Shown in pieces: positions 35,139 through 44,155 of a stretch of 64,000 nt of DNA; positions within the stretch are counted from its first letter, which is position 1; the number at the start of each line of letters is the position of its first letter. The DNA comes from JAKZVK01 sp965248255 (GTDB lineage Bacteria > Acidobacteriota > Terriglobia > Bryobacterales > UBA6623): NCBI GenBank assembly GCA_965248255.1, contig CBDFIW010000003.1:2356001-2420000 (forward strand), read 5' to 3'. The notes beneath the pieces are model-generated. The model worked only from the letters and a program-made list of their open reading frames with translations. It was not told where the DNA came from and did no database searches. The position numbers and the translations under genes are program-made.

Positions 35139-35931
35139 GCGGCTGAAAGATAAAGTCGCCCTGGTGTCGGGCGCGGGCTCGGTGGGGCCGGGCTGGGGCA
35201 ACGGAAAGGCGGCCGCTGTGCTGTTCGCGCGCGAGGGCGCCGCTGTGTTCTGCGTGGACATTCGAGGCGAAGCGGCCGAGGAGACGCGGGACCTCATCCG
35301 CGCCGAAGGCGGCCGGGCCGAGGCATGGGAGTGCGACGTATCTCAACCCGGTCAAGTCGAAGCTATGGTCGATGCTTGCATGGAGCACTATGGCCGCATC
35401 GACGTGCTCCAGAACAACGTGGGTATCCTGGCCGTCGGCGGGCCGGTGGAGACGAGCGAAGCCGACTGGGATCGGGTCCACGACGTGAACCTAAAGAGCA
35501 TGTTCCTCGCCTGCAAGTACGTCCTGCCCGTGATGGAGCGGCAGGGGAGGGGCGCCATCGTCAACATCTCGTCCATCGCGGGCCTGCGCCACTTAGGAGT
35601 CCCTTATCTTGCCTACAACACGTCCAAGGCGGCGGTCAGTCATCTCACCCGCATGGTGGCGGTGGAGTACGCTCCCAAGGGGATTCGCTGCAATAGCGTG
35701 GCCCCCGGCTTCATGCGCACGCCCATGGTCGAGAAGACGCTGGCCGACCACTACGCCGGCGGTGACATCGAAGAGATGTTCCGCATCCGAGCGGCCCAGG
35801 TGCCGATGGGACGAGGCGGCGATGCCTGGGACGTCGCCTACGCTTCGTTGTACCTGGTCTCGGACGAGGCGAAGTATGTAACGGGAGCCGAGCTGGTGGT
35901 AGACGGGGGTCTGACCGTCAAATGTGTGTGA
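35131..35931 (+). CDS. SDR-family oxidoreductase
   Basis: A 266-residue NAD(P)-dependent short-chain dehydrogenase. The start is the GTG at 35131, preceded by GGGGGA and overlapping the ligase stop by eight bases; the frame is open to 35089 but that part is inside the ligase. The nucleotide-binding motif is a variant, SGAGSVGPGWGNGKA, with a longer loop than the usual TGxxxGxG. NNVG follows, then the catalytic Ser in NISSIAG and YNTSK with Tyr and Lys. The C terminus ends GAELVVDGGLTV, typical of the family. Co-transcription with the ligase suggests oxidation of the same acid or its CoA ester. Confidence 0.92.
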   Translation: MGERLKDKVALVSGAGSVGPGWGNGKAAAVLFAREGAAVFCVDIRGEAAEETRDLIRAEGGRAEAWECDVSQPGQVEAMVDACMEHYGRIDVLQNNVGILAVGGPVETSEADWDRVHDVNLKSMFLACKYVLPVMERQGRGAIVNISSIAGLRHLGVPYLAYNTSKAAVSHLTRMVAVEYAPKGIRCNSVAPGFMRTPMVEKTLADHYAGGDIEEMFRIRAAQVPMGRGGDAWDVAYASLYLVSDEAKYVTGAELVVDGGLTVKCV

Positions 35932-36002
35932 TACGCAGATACCGTCAGGCCTGAACGGCTTGTGGACTGTCGCGAAGAAGACTTGATGGTAGACGAACAG
36001 CA

Positions 36003-36068
36003 GGGCGGGCACGGGAACCCGTCCCTACAGAGCAGAGCTGCCGGGCGGGCACAGGGGCCCGCCCCTAC
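36003..36068. repeat. Two palindromic GGGCGGGC…CCCTAC repeats
   Basis: Units at 36003-36028 and 36043-36068 read GGGCGGGCAC, a loop, then a complementary CCCG(T/C)CCCTAC. Reverse complemented they start GTAGGGGC or GTAGGGAC, like the units at 10984, 39361 and 45377. They lie between the converging SDR and enolase-superfamily genes, where a bidirectional terminator would be expected. Confidence 0.7.
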
Positions 36069-36101
36069 GCCTAGGGAATCTCCGCGACATTCTGCTAGCT
36101 G

Positions 36102-37253
36102 TTAAGCGATCCGATACTTTTCGATCGTCTCCCCGTTCACGTCCACGCCGAGGCCGGGGCCCTGCGGGACTCGAACGTAACCGTCCTCAATCACGAGTGG
36201 CTCTCTCGCCAGCGAGCGGCTCAAGGGGCCTTGTGAGGTATTGAACTCCACGAAGACCGCGCGGCGCTGAAAGGCATTCAGATGCAATGACGCAGCCGTG
36301 AGAAGGTCCGAACACCACGAGTGAGGAATGACCAGGACGTTGGCCAGCTCCGCCATGTGTACGATCTTTCGCGCCGTCGTGAATCCTCCGCAGCGCGTGA
36401 GGTCGGGCTGCAGGACGTCGATCTTGGCTCTCTCGATCAATTGGCGGAAGCCCCACTCCGTAGCCTCCTGCTCGCCGCACGCGATGGGCGTTTCAACGCT
36501 CTGTGCGAGCCGGCCATAGCCGTCATAGTCCTCGGGGTGGAGAATCTCCTCAACAAAGTACGGCCGGTAGGGTTCGAGCGAGCGCACGACGGCGATGGCC
36601 TGTTTGGGCGTGCGCTCGATGAACCAGCCGGTGTCGATCAGGAGATCGTTCTTGTCACCAATCTCCTTCCGTGCGGCTTCCACCAAGCGGACGTCGTGCT
36701 CAGGGTCGCGGCCGAACACGCCCCAGCCGAACTTGACGGCCGTAAAGCCTTCGTCGAGGTAGGTACGCGCCGCCTGCCGCATGGCCTCGGGCGTTGCGCG
36801 GAACAACGTACTGGCGTAGGCGCGGACCCGGTCCCGCCAAGCCGCTCCAAGCAGGATGTGGATGGGCTGCTCGTAGAACTTGCCCATGATGTCCCACAGA
36901 GCAATGTCGATTGCCGAGATGGCTTGTATCGTGGCCCCGCGGCGACCATAGTAGATGCTGCCACGGTACATCTTGTACCAGAGGCGCTCGACCTCTAACG
37001 GGTTTTCTCCAACAATCAATGTGGCCAGGCCGTCGAAGCATTCCATACCCCCTTCGTCCCAGCGGGGAGCATCGATGGCGGCCTTGGCGACGGAGGGCGC
37101 CGTCTCGATGTCGGAGTAGCCCGTGATACCGGCATCGGTGGAAACCTTGACCAAGCCCATATACCCGGGCCCGGTCGGTTCTTCGGCGCTGTCGGGAGCG
37201 TTGTAGAGCCCGGGCGACTTCAGAATCATGAGCTCAACGTCGGTGATCTTCAT
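36102..37253 (-). CDS. Mandelate racemase/muconate lactonizing enzyme family (enolase superfamily)
   Basis: A 383-residue member of the enolase superfamily, most like the sugar-acid dehydratase branch. The Mg2+ ligands are visible as Asp207 (LIDTGW), Glu235 or Glu236 (YFVEEILHPED) and Glu261 (ACGEQEATEW). Acid/base candidates are Lys174 in AVKFGWG and His311 in IPHSW, paired with Asp284. N-terminal capping-domain sequence is complete. The chemistry would be abstraction of a proton next to a carboxylate, typically dehydration of an aldonic or aldaric acid, but the exact sugar cannot be named. It lies 9 bp downstream of the deacylase gene, so the two form an operon. Confidence 0.92.
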   Translation of the reverse strand: MKITDVELMILKSPGLYNAPDSAEEPTGPGYMGLVKVSTDAGITGYSDIETAPSVAKAAIDAPRWDEGGMECFDGLATLIVGENPLEVERLWYKMYRGSIYYGRRGATIQAISAIDIALWDIMGKFYEQPIHILLGAAWRDRVRAYASTLFRATPEAMRQAARTYLDEGFTAVKFGWGVFGRDPEHDVRLVEAARKEIGDKNDLLIDTGWFIERTPKQAIAVVRSLEPYRPYFVEEILHPEDYDGYGRLAQSVETPIACGEQEATEWGFRQLIERAKIDVLQPDLTRCGGFTTARKIVHMAELANVLVIPHSWCSDLLTAASLHLNAFQRRAVFVEFNTSQGPLSRSLAREPLVIEDGYVRVPQGPGLGVDVNGETIEKYRIA

Positions 37254-37262
37254 TGAAGGTGC

Positions 37263-38303
37263 CTATAGGTCCGCCTCACGGGCGACCACATACAAAGTGA
37301 CTCCTTGTGCTACTCGAGCACTGAAATGGAGCATGAGCACCCATCCGCCACGATGTGCGCGAATCTCGAGGGCCGCCGCGGAATGATCGGCAAAGTCGTG
37401 CAGGCGGCCCAGCAACTCGCCCTGTTCTACTTGCGCTCCCGGGCGGAGCACCGGTTCCCACACGCCGTCCCGCGGAGCGGGCACATAATCGCCGAGCTGT
37501 ACCGCCTCGACCACACGGGGGGCCGGGCTGCCCTCCGGACGGATAGGCACTATGCCTCCTTTGGGGCCGCCTTCGAGCAGATGGTAGTGGCGGAGGACGT
37601 TCTTGATTCCCTCGTAGGCGTGGCGAGTACCGTCAACGTTCACCGACTCCCCGTAGCCGAACTCCCCTCCGATGGCGATCTTTCCGTCCGCCTCGGCCTC
37701 GTCGGTGAGCAGCCCGGAAGCCATGTCGCTCGAGTACACCATGATAAAGGGCGTGTCGAACAGCCGAGCCACCTGGGCGATCTCCTCGCGCTGCGAGAGG
37801 TCGGGGATGGGGTGAAAGGACGAGCACACTGGGAAGCAGCCTTCACGACCTCCGGAATGGATATCGAGCACAATCCGGACGCGCGGAAAGATCCGGCGCT
37901 TGACGAAGTCCGCAATCCGATACGAGATGGTGCCGCGGGCCTGGCCCGGGAATGCGCGGTTCATGTTGACGCCATCGAGCGGCGACTCCCGCCGGTTGGC
38001 CGCACAGGCGCCGGGGCTCAATTGCGGCACGAGGATCACGCGGCCTCGCAACGCGTCGGGTTCGAGGTCACGGCACAGCCGCTTGACGGAGACCTGCCCC
38101 TCGAATTCATTACCATGCGTCCCGCCGAATGCCACGACGCCAGGCGGTGGCGGGCCGTCGTCACCTGAGCGTGTTCCGTTGATGACCGTTAGAGGGAGCA
38201 ACGAATAGCCCCAGGTTCCGTCTAGATGAAACGCAAGCTGGTAGTGATGCTTGCCTGGTTTGTCGAAATCGATCTGCTCCGGGTTGTAGATTACGCTCGG
38301 CAT
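37263..38303 (-). CDS. Succinylglutamate desuccinylase/aspartoacylase-family deacylase (M14-like)
   Basis: A 346-residue zinc amidohydrolase related to AstE, aspartoacylase and ectoine-pathway DoeB, enzymes that remove acyl groups from amino acids. The zinc site begins GGTHGNEFEG (His and Glu ligands) and the second His ligand is in VLDIHSGG. A C-terminal barrel-like extension follows from about residue 265, with a biotinyl-like turn (EPVLRPGAQVEQGELLGRL), which is typical of DoeB-like members. The start at 38303 (MPSVIYNPEQ) is preferred over one 33 bases upstream. It is the first gene of a two-gene minus-strand operon with the enolase-superfamily enzyme. The substrate is not identified. Confidence 0.88.
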   Translation of the reverse strand: MPSVIYNPEQIDFDKPGKHHYQLAFHLDGTWGYSLLPLTVINGTRSGDDGPPPPGVVAFGGTHGNEFEGQVSVKRLCRDLEPDALRGRVILVPQLSPGACAANRRESPLDGVNMNRAFPGQARGTISYRIADFVKRRIFPRVRIVLDIHSGGREGCFPVCSSFHPIPDLSQREEIAQVARLFDTPFIMVYSSDMASGLLTDEAEADGKIAIGGEFGYGESVNVDGTRHAYEGIKNVLRHYHLLEGGPKGGIVPIRPEGSPAPRVVEAVQLGDYVPAPRDGVWEPVLRPGAQVEQGELLGRLHDFADHSAAALEIRAHRGGWVLMLHFSARVAQGVTLYVVAREADL

Positions 38304-38521
38304 GAAAGAGTCAAGTTGGGGGCTGGCCGGATGCATCGCCGCGCCCTATCACTTCCAGTAAAACGACCGACATCCGCAGTACTAACCTAAAGGCTTCCGC
38401 CGCGCAGAGTCAATGAAGCCGGAGAGTAAGGCTCGGCGTTCGTTCGACATGCGGGACGCTTGAGCGAACGGTCCCGAGCTTGTTGCAGAATGTTGCAGAA
38501 TACGGTGGAGGCTTGGCTGCC

Positions 38522-39364
38522 ATGTTGCGTTCGTCCGAGAACCGCACGGAACTAGGTCGGCGATTTGACGAGCAAGGGTACTTGACCCTGCCGGACCTTC
38601 TCGCCGCCGCTCAAGTGGCCGAGCTAAACCGAGTCATCGACCAGCTCCTCGGCCGGCATCCGGAGGACTGGTGGGAGTTGAGCGATTCTTTTCGCCAAGC
38701 CGCGAACGTGCTGCCGAGAACCGCCGCCTTCGACTTCACGATCGAACACCCGGGTGTGTTGCAATTGATGCGCGAGTTGATCGGCGACCAGGTCACTTTC
38801 GAAGAGTTCTCCATCTTGATCCGCGATCCGGTCACGAACCTCGACGAAGCCAAAGGCTGGCACCGCGACATCACCCGCGATTATGGCCGCCGTCGGGAGA
38901 TCGATGCTATTTCGGTCGTCTACCTGCTGACCGACGTGACCGAACGTGACCACTGCTTCAGCATCATCCCCGAGAGTCACAATCGCCTGGTTGATCTGCG
39001 CCCCGGCGAGCACCGTCCCGGCGACGAGGTCGACATCCGCGGTCCCGCCGGAATGGCTGTCGTTTTTCACGCCCGCTGCCTGCACAAGGGCACGCTCAGG
39101 CCTCACAGCCGCCAGCGCCGTAGCTTGCACGTCTACTATTCGCGTTCGAGCGGGCCGCGGACTTCGCAGTGGTCGGAGATCCCCCGGCGTTTGTACGAGA
39201 GAGCGGACCCCGCCCTGCCGCCGCTGCTTTATTCCAAGTGGAACCGTAAGGACATCTTCGAGGGGACGGGAAAGAAGCCCGATGACCTCGACCCATCCCT
39301 CTCGATGGCTGAAATGCTGCGAGTCGTGCAGCACCGTGCCAAAGAGGAGGCGAGCCGCACGTAG
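38522..39364 (+). CDS. Phytanoyl-CoA dioxygenase (PhyH) family protein
   Basis: A 280-residue Fe(II)/2-oxoglutarate-type oxygenase. The ATG at 38522 has GGTGGAGG upstream and is preferred over the TTG at 38480. The iron ligands are His114 and Asp116 (GWHRDI) and His188 (LHKGT), and an arginine for 2-oxoglutarate lies in PHSRQRRSLHVYY. PhyH relatives hydroxylate diverse small molecules, so the substrate is open. The gene is divergent from the deacylase/enolase operon (218 bp apart) and followed by an IclR regulator, consistent with one regulated catabolic unit. A hairpin sits right after the stop. Confidence 0.9.
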   Translation: MLRSSENRTELGRRFDEQGYLTLPDLLAAAQVAELNRVIDQLLGRHPEDWWELSDSFRQAANVLPRTAAFDFTIEHPGVLQLMRELIGDQVTFEEFSILIRDPVTNLDEAKGWHRDITRDYGRRREIDAISVVYLLTDVTERDHCFSIIPESHNRLVDLRPGEHRPGDEVDIRGPAGMAVVFHARCLHKGTLRPHSRQRRSLHVYYSRSSGPRTSQWSEIPRRLYERADPALPPLLYSKWNRKDIFEGTGKKPDDLDPSLSMAEMLRVVQHRAKEEASRT

Positions 39365-39386
39365 GGGCCGACCGCTGTGTCGGCCC
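39361..39386. terminator. Hairpin directly after PhyH stop
   Basis: A perfect 8-bp stem GGGCCGAC…GTCGGCCC with a 6-base loop occupies 39365-39386, starting next to the stop codon and headed by GTAG. No T tract follows, so it may be a REP-like unit of the GTAGGGGC family as much as a terminator. Confidence 0.55.
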
Positions 39387-39482
39387 AGGTTTCTCGCAAA
39401 GGCGCAAAGGCCCACCAAGGGCGCAAAGACAGCCCCTCCGGGTTGACAACGCCTTCAGCCGTCTTCTAGAACAGCGTTCAGC

Positions 39483-40253
39483 ATGCCGAACAAGGGCGGT
39501 GAAAGGCCGTACGCGACTATGGTTGCGCGTGCGCTCCAGATTCTCGAAACGCTCGACGACTCCCGCCGCGGGCTGAATATCTCCGAGATCAGCCGCAAAC
39601 TCGGTCTCCCCAAAAGCAGCACTCACGTCATCATGCTGACTCTCGAGGACCTCAACTACGTTCGCAAGGCTGAAGCCTCACGCCGCTACACGTTGGGATT
39701 GAAGGCCTACGGGCTGGGGCAGACGATGATGAAGTCCTTCTCGATGGCCGAGCGTGCCCTGCCACTGATGCAGCATCTTGCCGCGGTACTGGATCTCACC
39801 TCCCACTTCGCGGTCCTCGACGAGAACCAAGCGATCTGCATCCAGAAGGCCGAGCCACCCGGGTTGACCCAGTTCGACGCGCGCGTCGGACGCCGCATGG
39901 ATCTCCACTGCACCGGAATGGGCAAAGTCATTCTGGCCTACGGAGGCCAGGAGATCCTTCAAGACCTTCTCTCTCGGAAGTCCTTCATGCGCCACACCGA
40001 GCACACTATCACCAGTCCCGGGGGCCTTCGGCGCGAGATCACGAAGATTCGACAGGAAGGCTACGCCGTCGACGATCAGGAAGAGGAACTGGAGGTTCGT
40101 TGCGTCGCGGTGCCTGTTTTCAATCGCGAACACGAGTTTGCGGGGTCTCTGAGTGCAACCGGCACGACGGGTCAGCTTCCGGTCTCCCGGGTTGTGTCGG
40201 TCGCCAAGACCCTCAGAGAGACCGCCGGGGCGATCTATGGCATCCGGGCCTGA
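39483..40253 (+). CDS. IclR-family transcriptional regulator
   Basis: A 256-residue regulator with an N-terminal winged helix-turn-helix (LNISEISRKLGLPKSSTHVIMLTLEDL at about residues 31-57). A C-terminal IclR effector domain follows, containing GRRMDLHCTGMGKVILAYGG and GYAVDDQEEELEVRCVAVPVFN, the usual ligand-pocket motifs. IclR proteins repress or activate catabolic operons in response to small acids. Its position beside the PhyH, deacylase, enolase-superfamily and ligase genes makes it their likely regulator. No operator could be pinned down in the 218-bp divergent gap at 38304-38521. The PhyH gene ends 118 bp upstream. Confidence 0.94.
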   Translation: MPNKGGERPYATMVARALQILETLDDSRRGLNISEISRKLGLPKSSTHVIMLTLEDLNYVRKAEASRRYTLGLKAYGLGQTMMKSFSMAERALPLMQHLAAVLDLTSHFAVLDENQAICIQKAEPPGLTQFDARVGRRMDLHCTGMGKVILAYGGQEILQDLLSRKSFMRHTEHTITSPGGLRREITKIRQEGYAVDDQEEELEVRCVAVPVFNREHEFAGSLSATGTTGQLPVSRVVSVAKTLRETAGAIYGIRA

Positions 40254-40389
40254 CCGGTTTGTGCAGGAAGGCCCGCCGCTTCTTTTCCCCGGATGTGCCG
40301 GGATGTGTCCCTGTTTGGCGGATACGGCGGCGAACGTCCAGCGGGATGGACGAATCGGATCTTGCGGCCATTTGCAAGCGCCTGTTGAA

Positions 40390-41974
40390 GCCCAATGATA
40401 ATGTCCCCTTGAGCGCCCAATAGAAATGTCCCCTAATCTGGACCTCTGCGAGGAGGTGAAAGATTGGGAAGGACATGGATGAGTGCCAAGGAGTTGAGGC
40501 GCGGCGAAGTGCTGAGCCGAGTGAAACGAGGGGAACTGAAGTTGACCGAAGCCACCGCACTGCTGGAGGTCAGCTACCGCCAAGCGAAGCGGCTCAACAA
40601 GCGTTACCGAGCAGGCGGGGTCAAGGCTTTGGTGCACGGTAACGTCGGCCGCGCTTCGAACCGAGCCGATGACAAGCGCCGCGAGCAGGTTCTCGAGTTG
40701 GTGCACGCAAACTATGCGGGCGAGGGGCACGAGCGCTGCGGGCCGACGCTGGCGTCGGAACATCTGGCAGCCGATCAGGGCCTGGAAGTGCCGCGCGAAA
40801 CGCTGCGGCGCTGGATGCTCGCGGCGGGCCTGTGGAGCCGGAGTCGCAAGCGCCCACCGCATCGCAGCCGGCGGCAACGCAAAGCGCACTTCGGCGAGCT
40901 GATTCAACTCGACGGTTCGCACCACCACTGGCTGGAAGGACGCGGCCCGAAAGCCTGTTTGATGAACTTTGTCGATGACGCGACCGGTCTTGCACTGTGC
41001 CGCTTCTCGGGCCAGGAAACGACCTGGGCCGCGGCCGATCTGCTCCAAGCCTGGGTGCGCCAACACGGCGTTCCCAAGGCGTTGTACTGCGACTGGAAAA
41101 ACGTCTACCAGCGCCAGCCGACGTCGCGGGAAGCACTGGAAGGCATCAAGCCCGAGACGCAGTTCGGGCGCATGTGCGCGAAGCTTGGCATTGGCATCAT
41201 TGCCGCATCGTCGCCGCAAGCCAAGGGACGTGTCGAACGCCATCACGGCACGCACCAGGACCGCCTGATCAAGAAGATGCGGCTGCGGGGCATCGTTGAT
41301 TACGAGGCGGCGAACCGTTACCTCGGCGAGGAGTACTTAGCCGAGCACAACGAGCGCTTCTGCTGCGAGCCGGCGGCGGGAGCGGACTTTCACCAGGCGC
41401 TACCCCGCGGCACCGAGCTGCGAGGGGTGTTCTGCTTGGAGTACGAACGGGTGGTGAGCAACGACCAGGTGGTGCGTTTCGAGAATCGTTGTTTGCAGTT
41501 GAAGCCGAAACGCAATCAGGGCGTGGGGGCGGGTGCACGGGTGACGGTCCAACAGGGGCGCGATGAGAGCTTGCAGGTGAGGTTTGAGGGGCACGAGATC
41601 GAGCACGAAGTGATCGCCACGCCGACGCCACGGCTGCGGACGAAGCCGGCACCGCAGGGGAACGTGGTGGCCGGACGCAAGCCGGCGGCGAACCATCCCT
41701 GGCGGCGAGCTGTGTTGCGGAAAACACGAGCTGCGAATTCATAAGAGGGCTGCGGAAATGCCGGGTCGGATGGAAAGCGTGGAAAACCTTGTGGCGGCAG
41801 CCGTGCCGGGCTCGGGGAACCGTGGATGGTTTTCCACCCTTCCCACCGCCCCTTGGAAATCGCTGCGCGATTCCCACAGTTCCACAGCCCCGACGATGAC
41901 GATTCTCTCCTATCACCAAGGGGGCACTTCTACTGGGCTACCGCAGGGGACATTTCTATTGGGCCTTGACAGTG
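40390..41974 (+). mobile_element. ISNCY-family insertion sequence with doubled terminal repeats
   Basis: The element holds one transposase gene. Each end carries two copies of a 20-base repeat. On the left they are GCCCAATGATAATGTCCCCT (40390-40409) and GCCCAATAGAAATGTCCCCT (40415-40434). On the right, inverted, are AGGGGACATTTCTATTGGGC (41955-41974) and a diverged inner copy at about 41928-41948. The inner left and outer right copies are perfect inverted repeats. Insertion cut an endonuclease/exonuclease/phosphatase gene whose remnant starts at 41975. No clear target duplication was found. Confidence 0.8.
40464..41744 (+). CDS. ISNCY-family transposase
   Basis: A 426-residue transposase with an N-terminal helix-turn-helix (LTEATALLEVSYRQAKRLNKRY) and a central RNase H-like DDE domain. 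The candidate acidic triad is Asp in LIQLDGSHHHW, Asp in YCDWKNVY and Glu in GRVERHHGTHQDR. A basic C-terminal region rich in Arg and Lys follows. The TTG at 40464 is preceded by AGGAGGTG at good spacing, so it may be the true start; an ATG lies 15 bases on. The gene is uninterrupted, so the element could still be active. Confidence 0.9.
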   Translation: MGRTWMSAKELRRGEVLSRVKRGELKLTEATALLEVSYRQAKRLNKRYRAGGVKALVHGNVGRASNRADDKRREQVLELVHANYAGEGHERCGPTLASEHLAADQGLEVPRETLRRWMLAAGLWSRSRKRPPHRSRRQRKAHFGELIQLDGSHHHWLEGRGPKACLMNFVDDATGLALCRFSGQETTWAAADLLQAWVRQHGVPKALYCDWKNVYQRQPTSREALEGIKPETQFGRMCAKLGIGIIAASSPQAKGRVERHHGTHQDRLIKKMRLRGIVDYEAANRYLGEEYLAEHNERFCCEPAAGADFHQALPRGTELRGVFCLEYERVVSNDQVVRFENRCLQLKPKRNQGVGAGARVTVQQGRDESLQVRFEGHEIEHEVIATPTPRLRTKPAPQGNVVAGRKPAANHPWRRAVLRKTRAANS

Positions 41975-42245
41975 CTCTCAGGTTGCCCTTGACTTCCTGG
42001 ATGGCGATGACGTCGAAACGCGACAGGATGTCGATGATCGCCCTCAGGCCGCGCAAGTCACGTTTCGGGCTGTCGCTCGAGCCAGCGGTCCACTTTCGCG
42101 TCAGCGACGAGAACGCGCGGATGTTCCAGGTGGCGATCAGAAGGTTGTCGTTCGCCTTGGCCGGAATATCGTTGTCGAGCTGCGTACTGAGCGAATCAAG
42201 ATCAACTTGGACGGCCTGTGAGGGGGTGTCAAAGATGGTAGGCAT
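41975..42245 (-). pseudogene. Endonuclease/exonuclease/phosphatase-family protein, truncated by IS
   Basis: About 90 residues of the N terminus remain: NLLIATWNIRAF is the first metal-binding motif and FDVIAIQEVKGNLRAL the second (with the catalytic Glu). The reading frame then enters the ISNCY right end and stops at 41913 after the tail SRPNRNVP, which is IS sequence. The rest of the nuclease was not found on the far side of the IS at 40254-40389, so an adjacent deletion or rearrangement followed insertion. The fragment lacks the His/Asp residues needed for catalysis. Confidence 0.8.
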
Positions 42246-42454
42246 TGGGGTTCTCCATGAAGGGGGTTGTGGTGGTCAACGGTCGATTTGAGGCACCGGG
42301 CGCGGTGGATACACGATTCCCCGCGGGACAAGGCAATGCCTCAATTAGACTGCCACGCGGCCGGCGAGTCAAGGCATAGGACGACACGGGAACCGCACCG
42401 TTCTCTTCGACACCGCACCACGGAGCTCCCGTCGCGCAAGACTGAAACAGCCCT

Positions 42455-44155
42455 ATGTTAGGCTGCTTAAAAGGGGTTCGCACACTGTCTGATCACAAGC
42501 TGGAAGTCATTCCGCTCGGCGGGCTCGGCGAGTTTGGGATGAACATGCTGGCGCTGCGCTGCCGCGACGATATCATCGTCATCGATGCCGGCATGATGTT
42601 TCCCGGCGGGGAACTGCTGGGCGTCGACATCGTCGTACCCGACGTTAGCTACCTGCTCGACAACCGGGACAAGGTGCGGGGCCTGGTCCTCACGCACTGC
42701 CACGAGGACCACATCGGCGCGGTCCCCTACGTACTCTCGCAGCTCAACCCGCCGGTCTACGCGCCACGCTTTGCCAAGGCGCTGGTCGAACGCCGTCTCA
42801 GCGAGCACGAGTTGGCCGAGGAACCGGCCATCCACGCGGTCGAGGCGGGTTCGACGATAACGCTCGGGTGCTTCGAGGTGGAGTTCATTCACGTCACCCA
42901 CTCGACAGCCGACACCACGGCGCTGGCGATCCGGACGCCGGTGGGCACCATCATCCACAGCGCCGACTTCAAGATCGATCCGACGCCGATCGACAACCGT
43001 CCGTTCGATCTGCACCGGTTCGCCGAGTACGGGCGGGAAGGCGTGCTGCTGCTGCTGTCGGACTCGACCAACTCCGAACGCGAGGGGTTCACTCCGTCCG
43101 AACGCACCGTGCGGCCCAGGCTCGAGGAGTGGTTTCAACGGTCGGACGGGACGGTCTTCATTAGCTGCTTCTCGTCATCGACGCACCGCGTGCAACAGAT
43201 TCTGGACCTCTCGGCCGCGAGCGGACGCAAAGTGGCAATGGTCGGCCGCAGCATGCAGACGTCCTCTGAGCGTGCCCACGAGTTGGGGCTGCTGCGGATC
43301 CCCGATGGCCTGCTGGTGCGGCCGCAAGATATCGAGCAGGTACCGCGCTCGCACCGCACGGTGATCATCGCGGGCAGCCAGGGAGAGCCGCTTTCGTCGC
43401 TTTCGCGCGCCGCGGTGGGCAAGCACCGCCACGCCGTCGTCGAGCCCGGCGACCAGATCGTGTTGAGCGCGCGGCTGATCCCGGGAAACGAAAAGGCTGT
43501 GTTTCGAATGATCGACCATCTGTACCGGCGAGGTGCGGAGGTGGCCTACGGAGATATGAATCCGCCGCTGCACGTTTCGGGACACGCCAGCCGTCAGGAG
43601 CAGTTGCTGTTGCTCAACCTCACGCGCCCCAAGTACTTTGTTCCCATCCATGGCGAGTACCGGCAGTTAGCGCGCCACATCCAGTTGGCCGAGCACCTGC
43701 GGTCTTCCGGGCTTGAAGAGTCTTTCCTGTTGCAGAGCGGTGACGTATTGGAGATCGACTCCGAAGGCGCCAGGCGGCGCGAGAGCGTGCCGGTGGGGCG
43801 GGTCTGCATCGATACGGGCACGGGGGATGAGATCCTCGAGGAGATGGTGATTAGGGACCGGCGGCACCTGTCGGAGTTCGGGGTCGTGGTGCCGATCGTC
43901 GCGCTCAACCGCCACAGCGGGCAGCTTGAGAGCGGCCCGGAGATCGTCACGCGGGGATTTGTCGTCCCCGAGAACGGCTCCGAGCTTCTCGACGGAGCTC
44001 GGGATGTGGTGATGAAGACGGTGGAGGGTTCGAGTGATGAAGAGAAGACCGACTGGGGCGTGATGGAAGAGAAGATTCGGGCCGACTTGCGCCGCTACCT
44101 ACGCCGGCAGACGGCCGGCCGGCCGTTGGTGCTGCCGGTGATTCTCGAGACCTAG
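42455..44155 (+). CDS. rnj: Ribonuclease J
   Basis: A 566-residue metallo-beta-lactamase/beta-CASP ribonuclease that degrades and matures RNA, acting as a 5' exonuclease and endonuclease. The HxHxDH motif is HCHEDH at residues 81-86, with Cys in place of the usual Gly at position two. VTHSTADTTALAIRTPVG and HSADFKIDPTP follow, and the beta-CASP region has NSEREGFTPSE and GSQGEPLSSL. The C-terminal domain after about residue 450 is present. The start at 42455 has no clear ribosome-binding site; a downstream start near LSDHKLEVIPLGG would need CTG. An IS630 copy is inserted in its TAG stop codon, which is regenerated. Confidence 0.95.
   Translation: MLGCLKGVRTLSDHKLEVIPLGGLGEFGMNMLALRCRDDIIVIDAGMMFPGGELLGVDIVVPDVSYLLDNRDKVRGLVLTHCHEDHIGAVPYVLSQLNPPVYAPRFAKALVERRLSEHELAEEPAIHAVEAGSTITLGCFEVEFIHVTHSTADTTALAIRTPVGTIIHSADFKIDPTPIDNRPFDLHRFAEYGREGVLLLLSDSTNSEREGFTPSERTVRPRLEEWFQRSDGTVFISCFSSSTHRVQQILDLSAASGRKVAMVGRSMQTSSERAHELGLLRIPDGLLVRPQDIEQVPRSHRTVIIAGSQGEPLSSLSRAAVGKHRHAVVEPGDQIVLSARLIPGNEKAVFRMIDHLYRRGAEVAYGDMNPPLHVSGHASRQEQLLLLNLTRPKYFVPIHGEYRQLARHIQLAEHLRSSGLEESFLLQSGDVLEIDSEGARRRESVPVGRVCIDTGTGDEILEEMVIRDRRHLSEFGVVVPIVALNRHSGQLESGPEIVTRGFVVPENGSELLDGARDVVMKTVEGSSDEEKTDWGVMEEKIRADLRRYLRRQTAGRPLVLPVILET

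Noticed and set aside
39678..41255. A 525-residue minus-strand ORF over the IclR gene and transposase
   Set aside because: Crosses two unrelated real genes and an IS border; no domain pattern.
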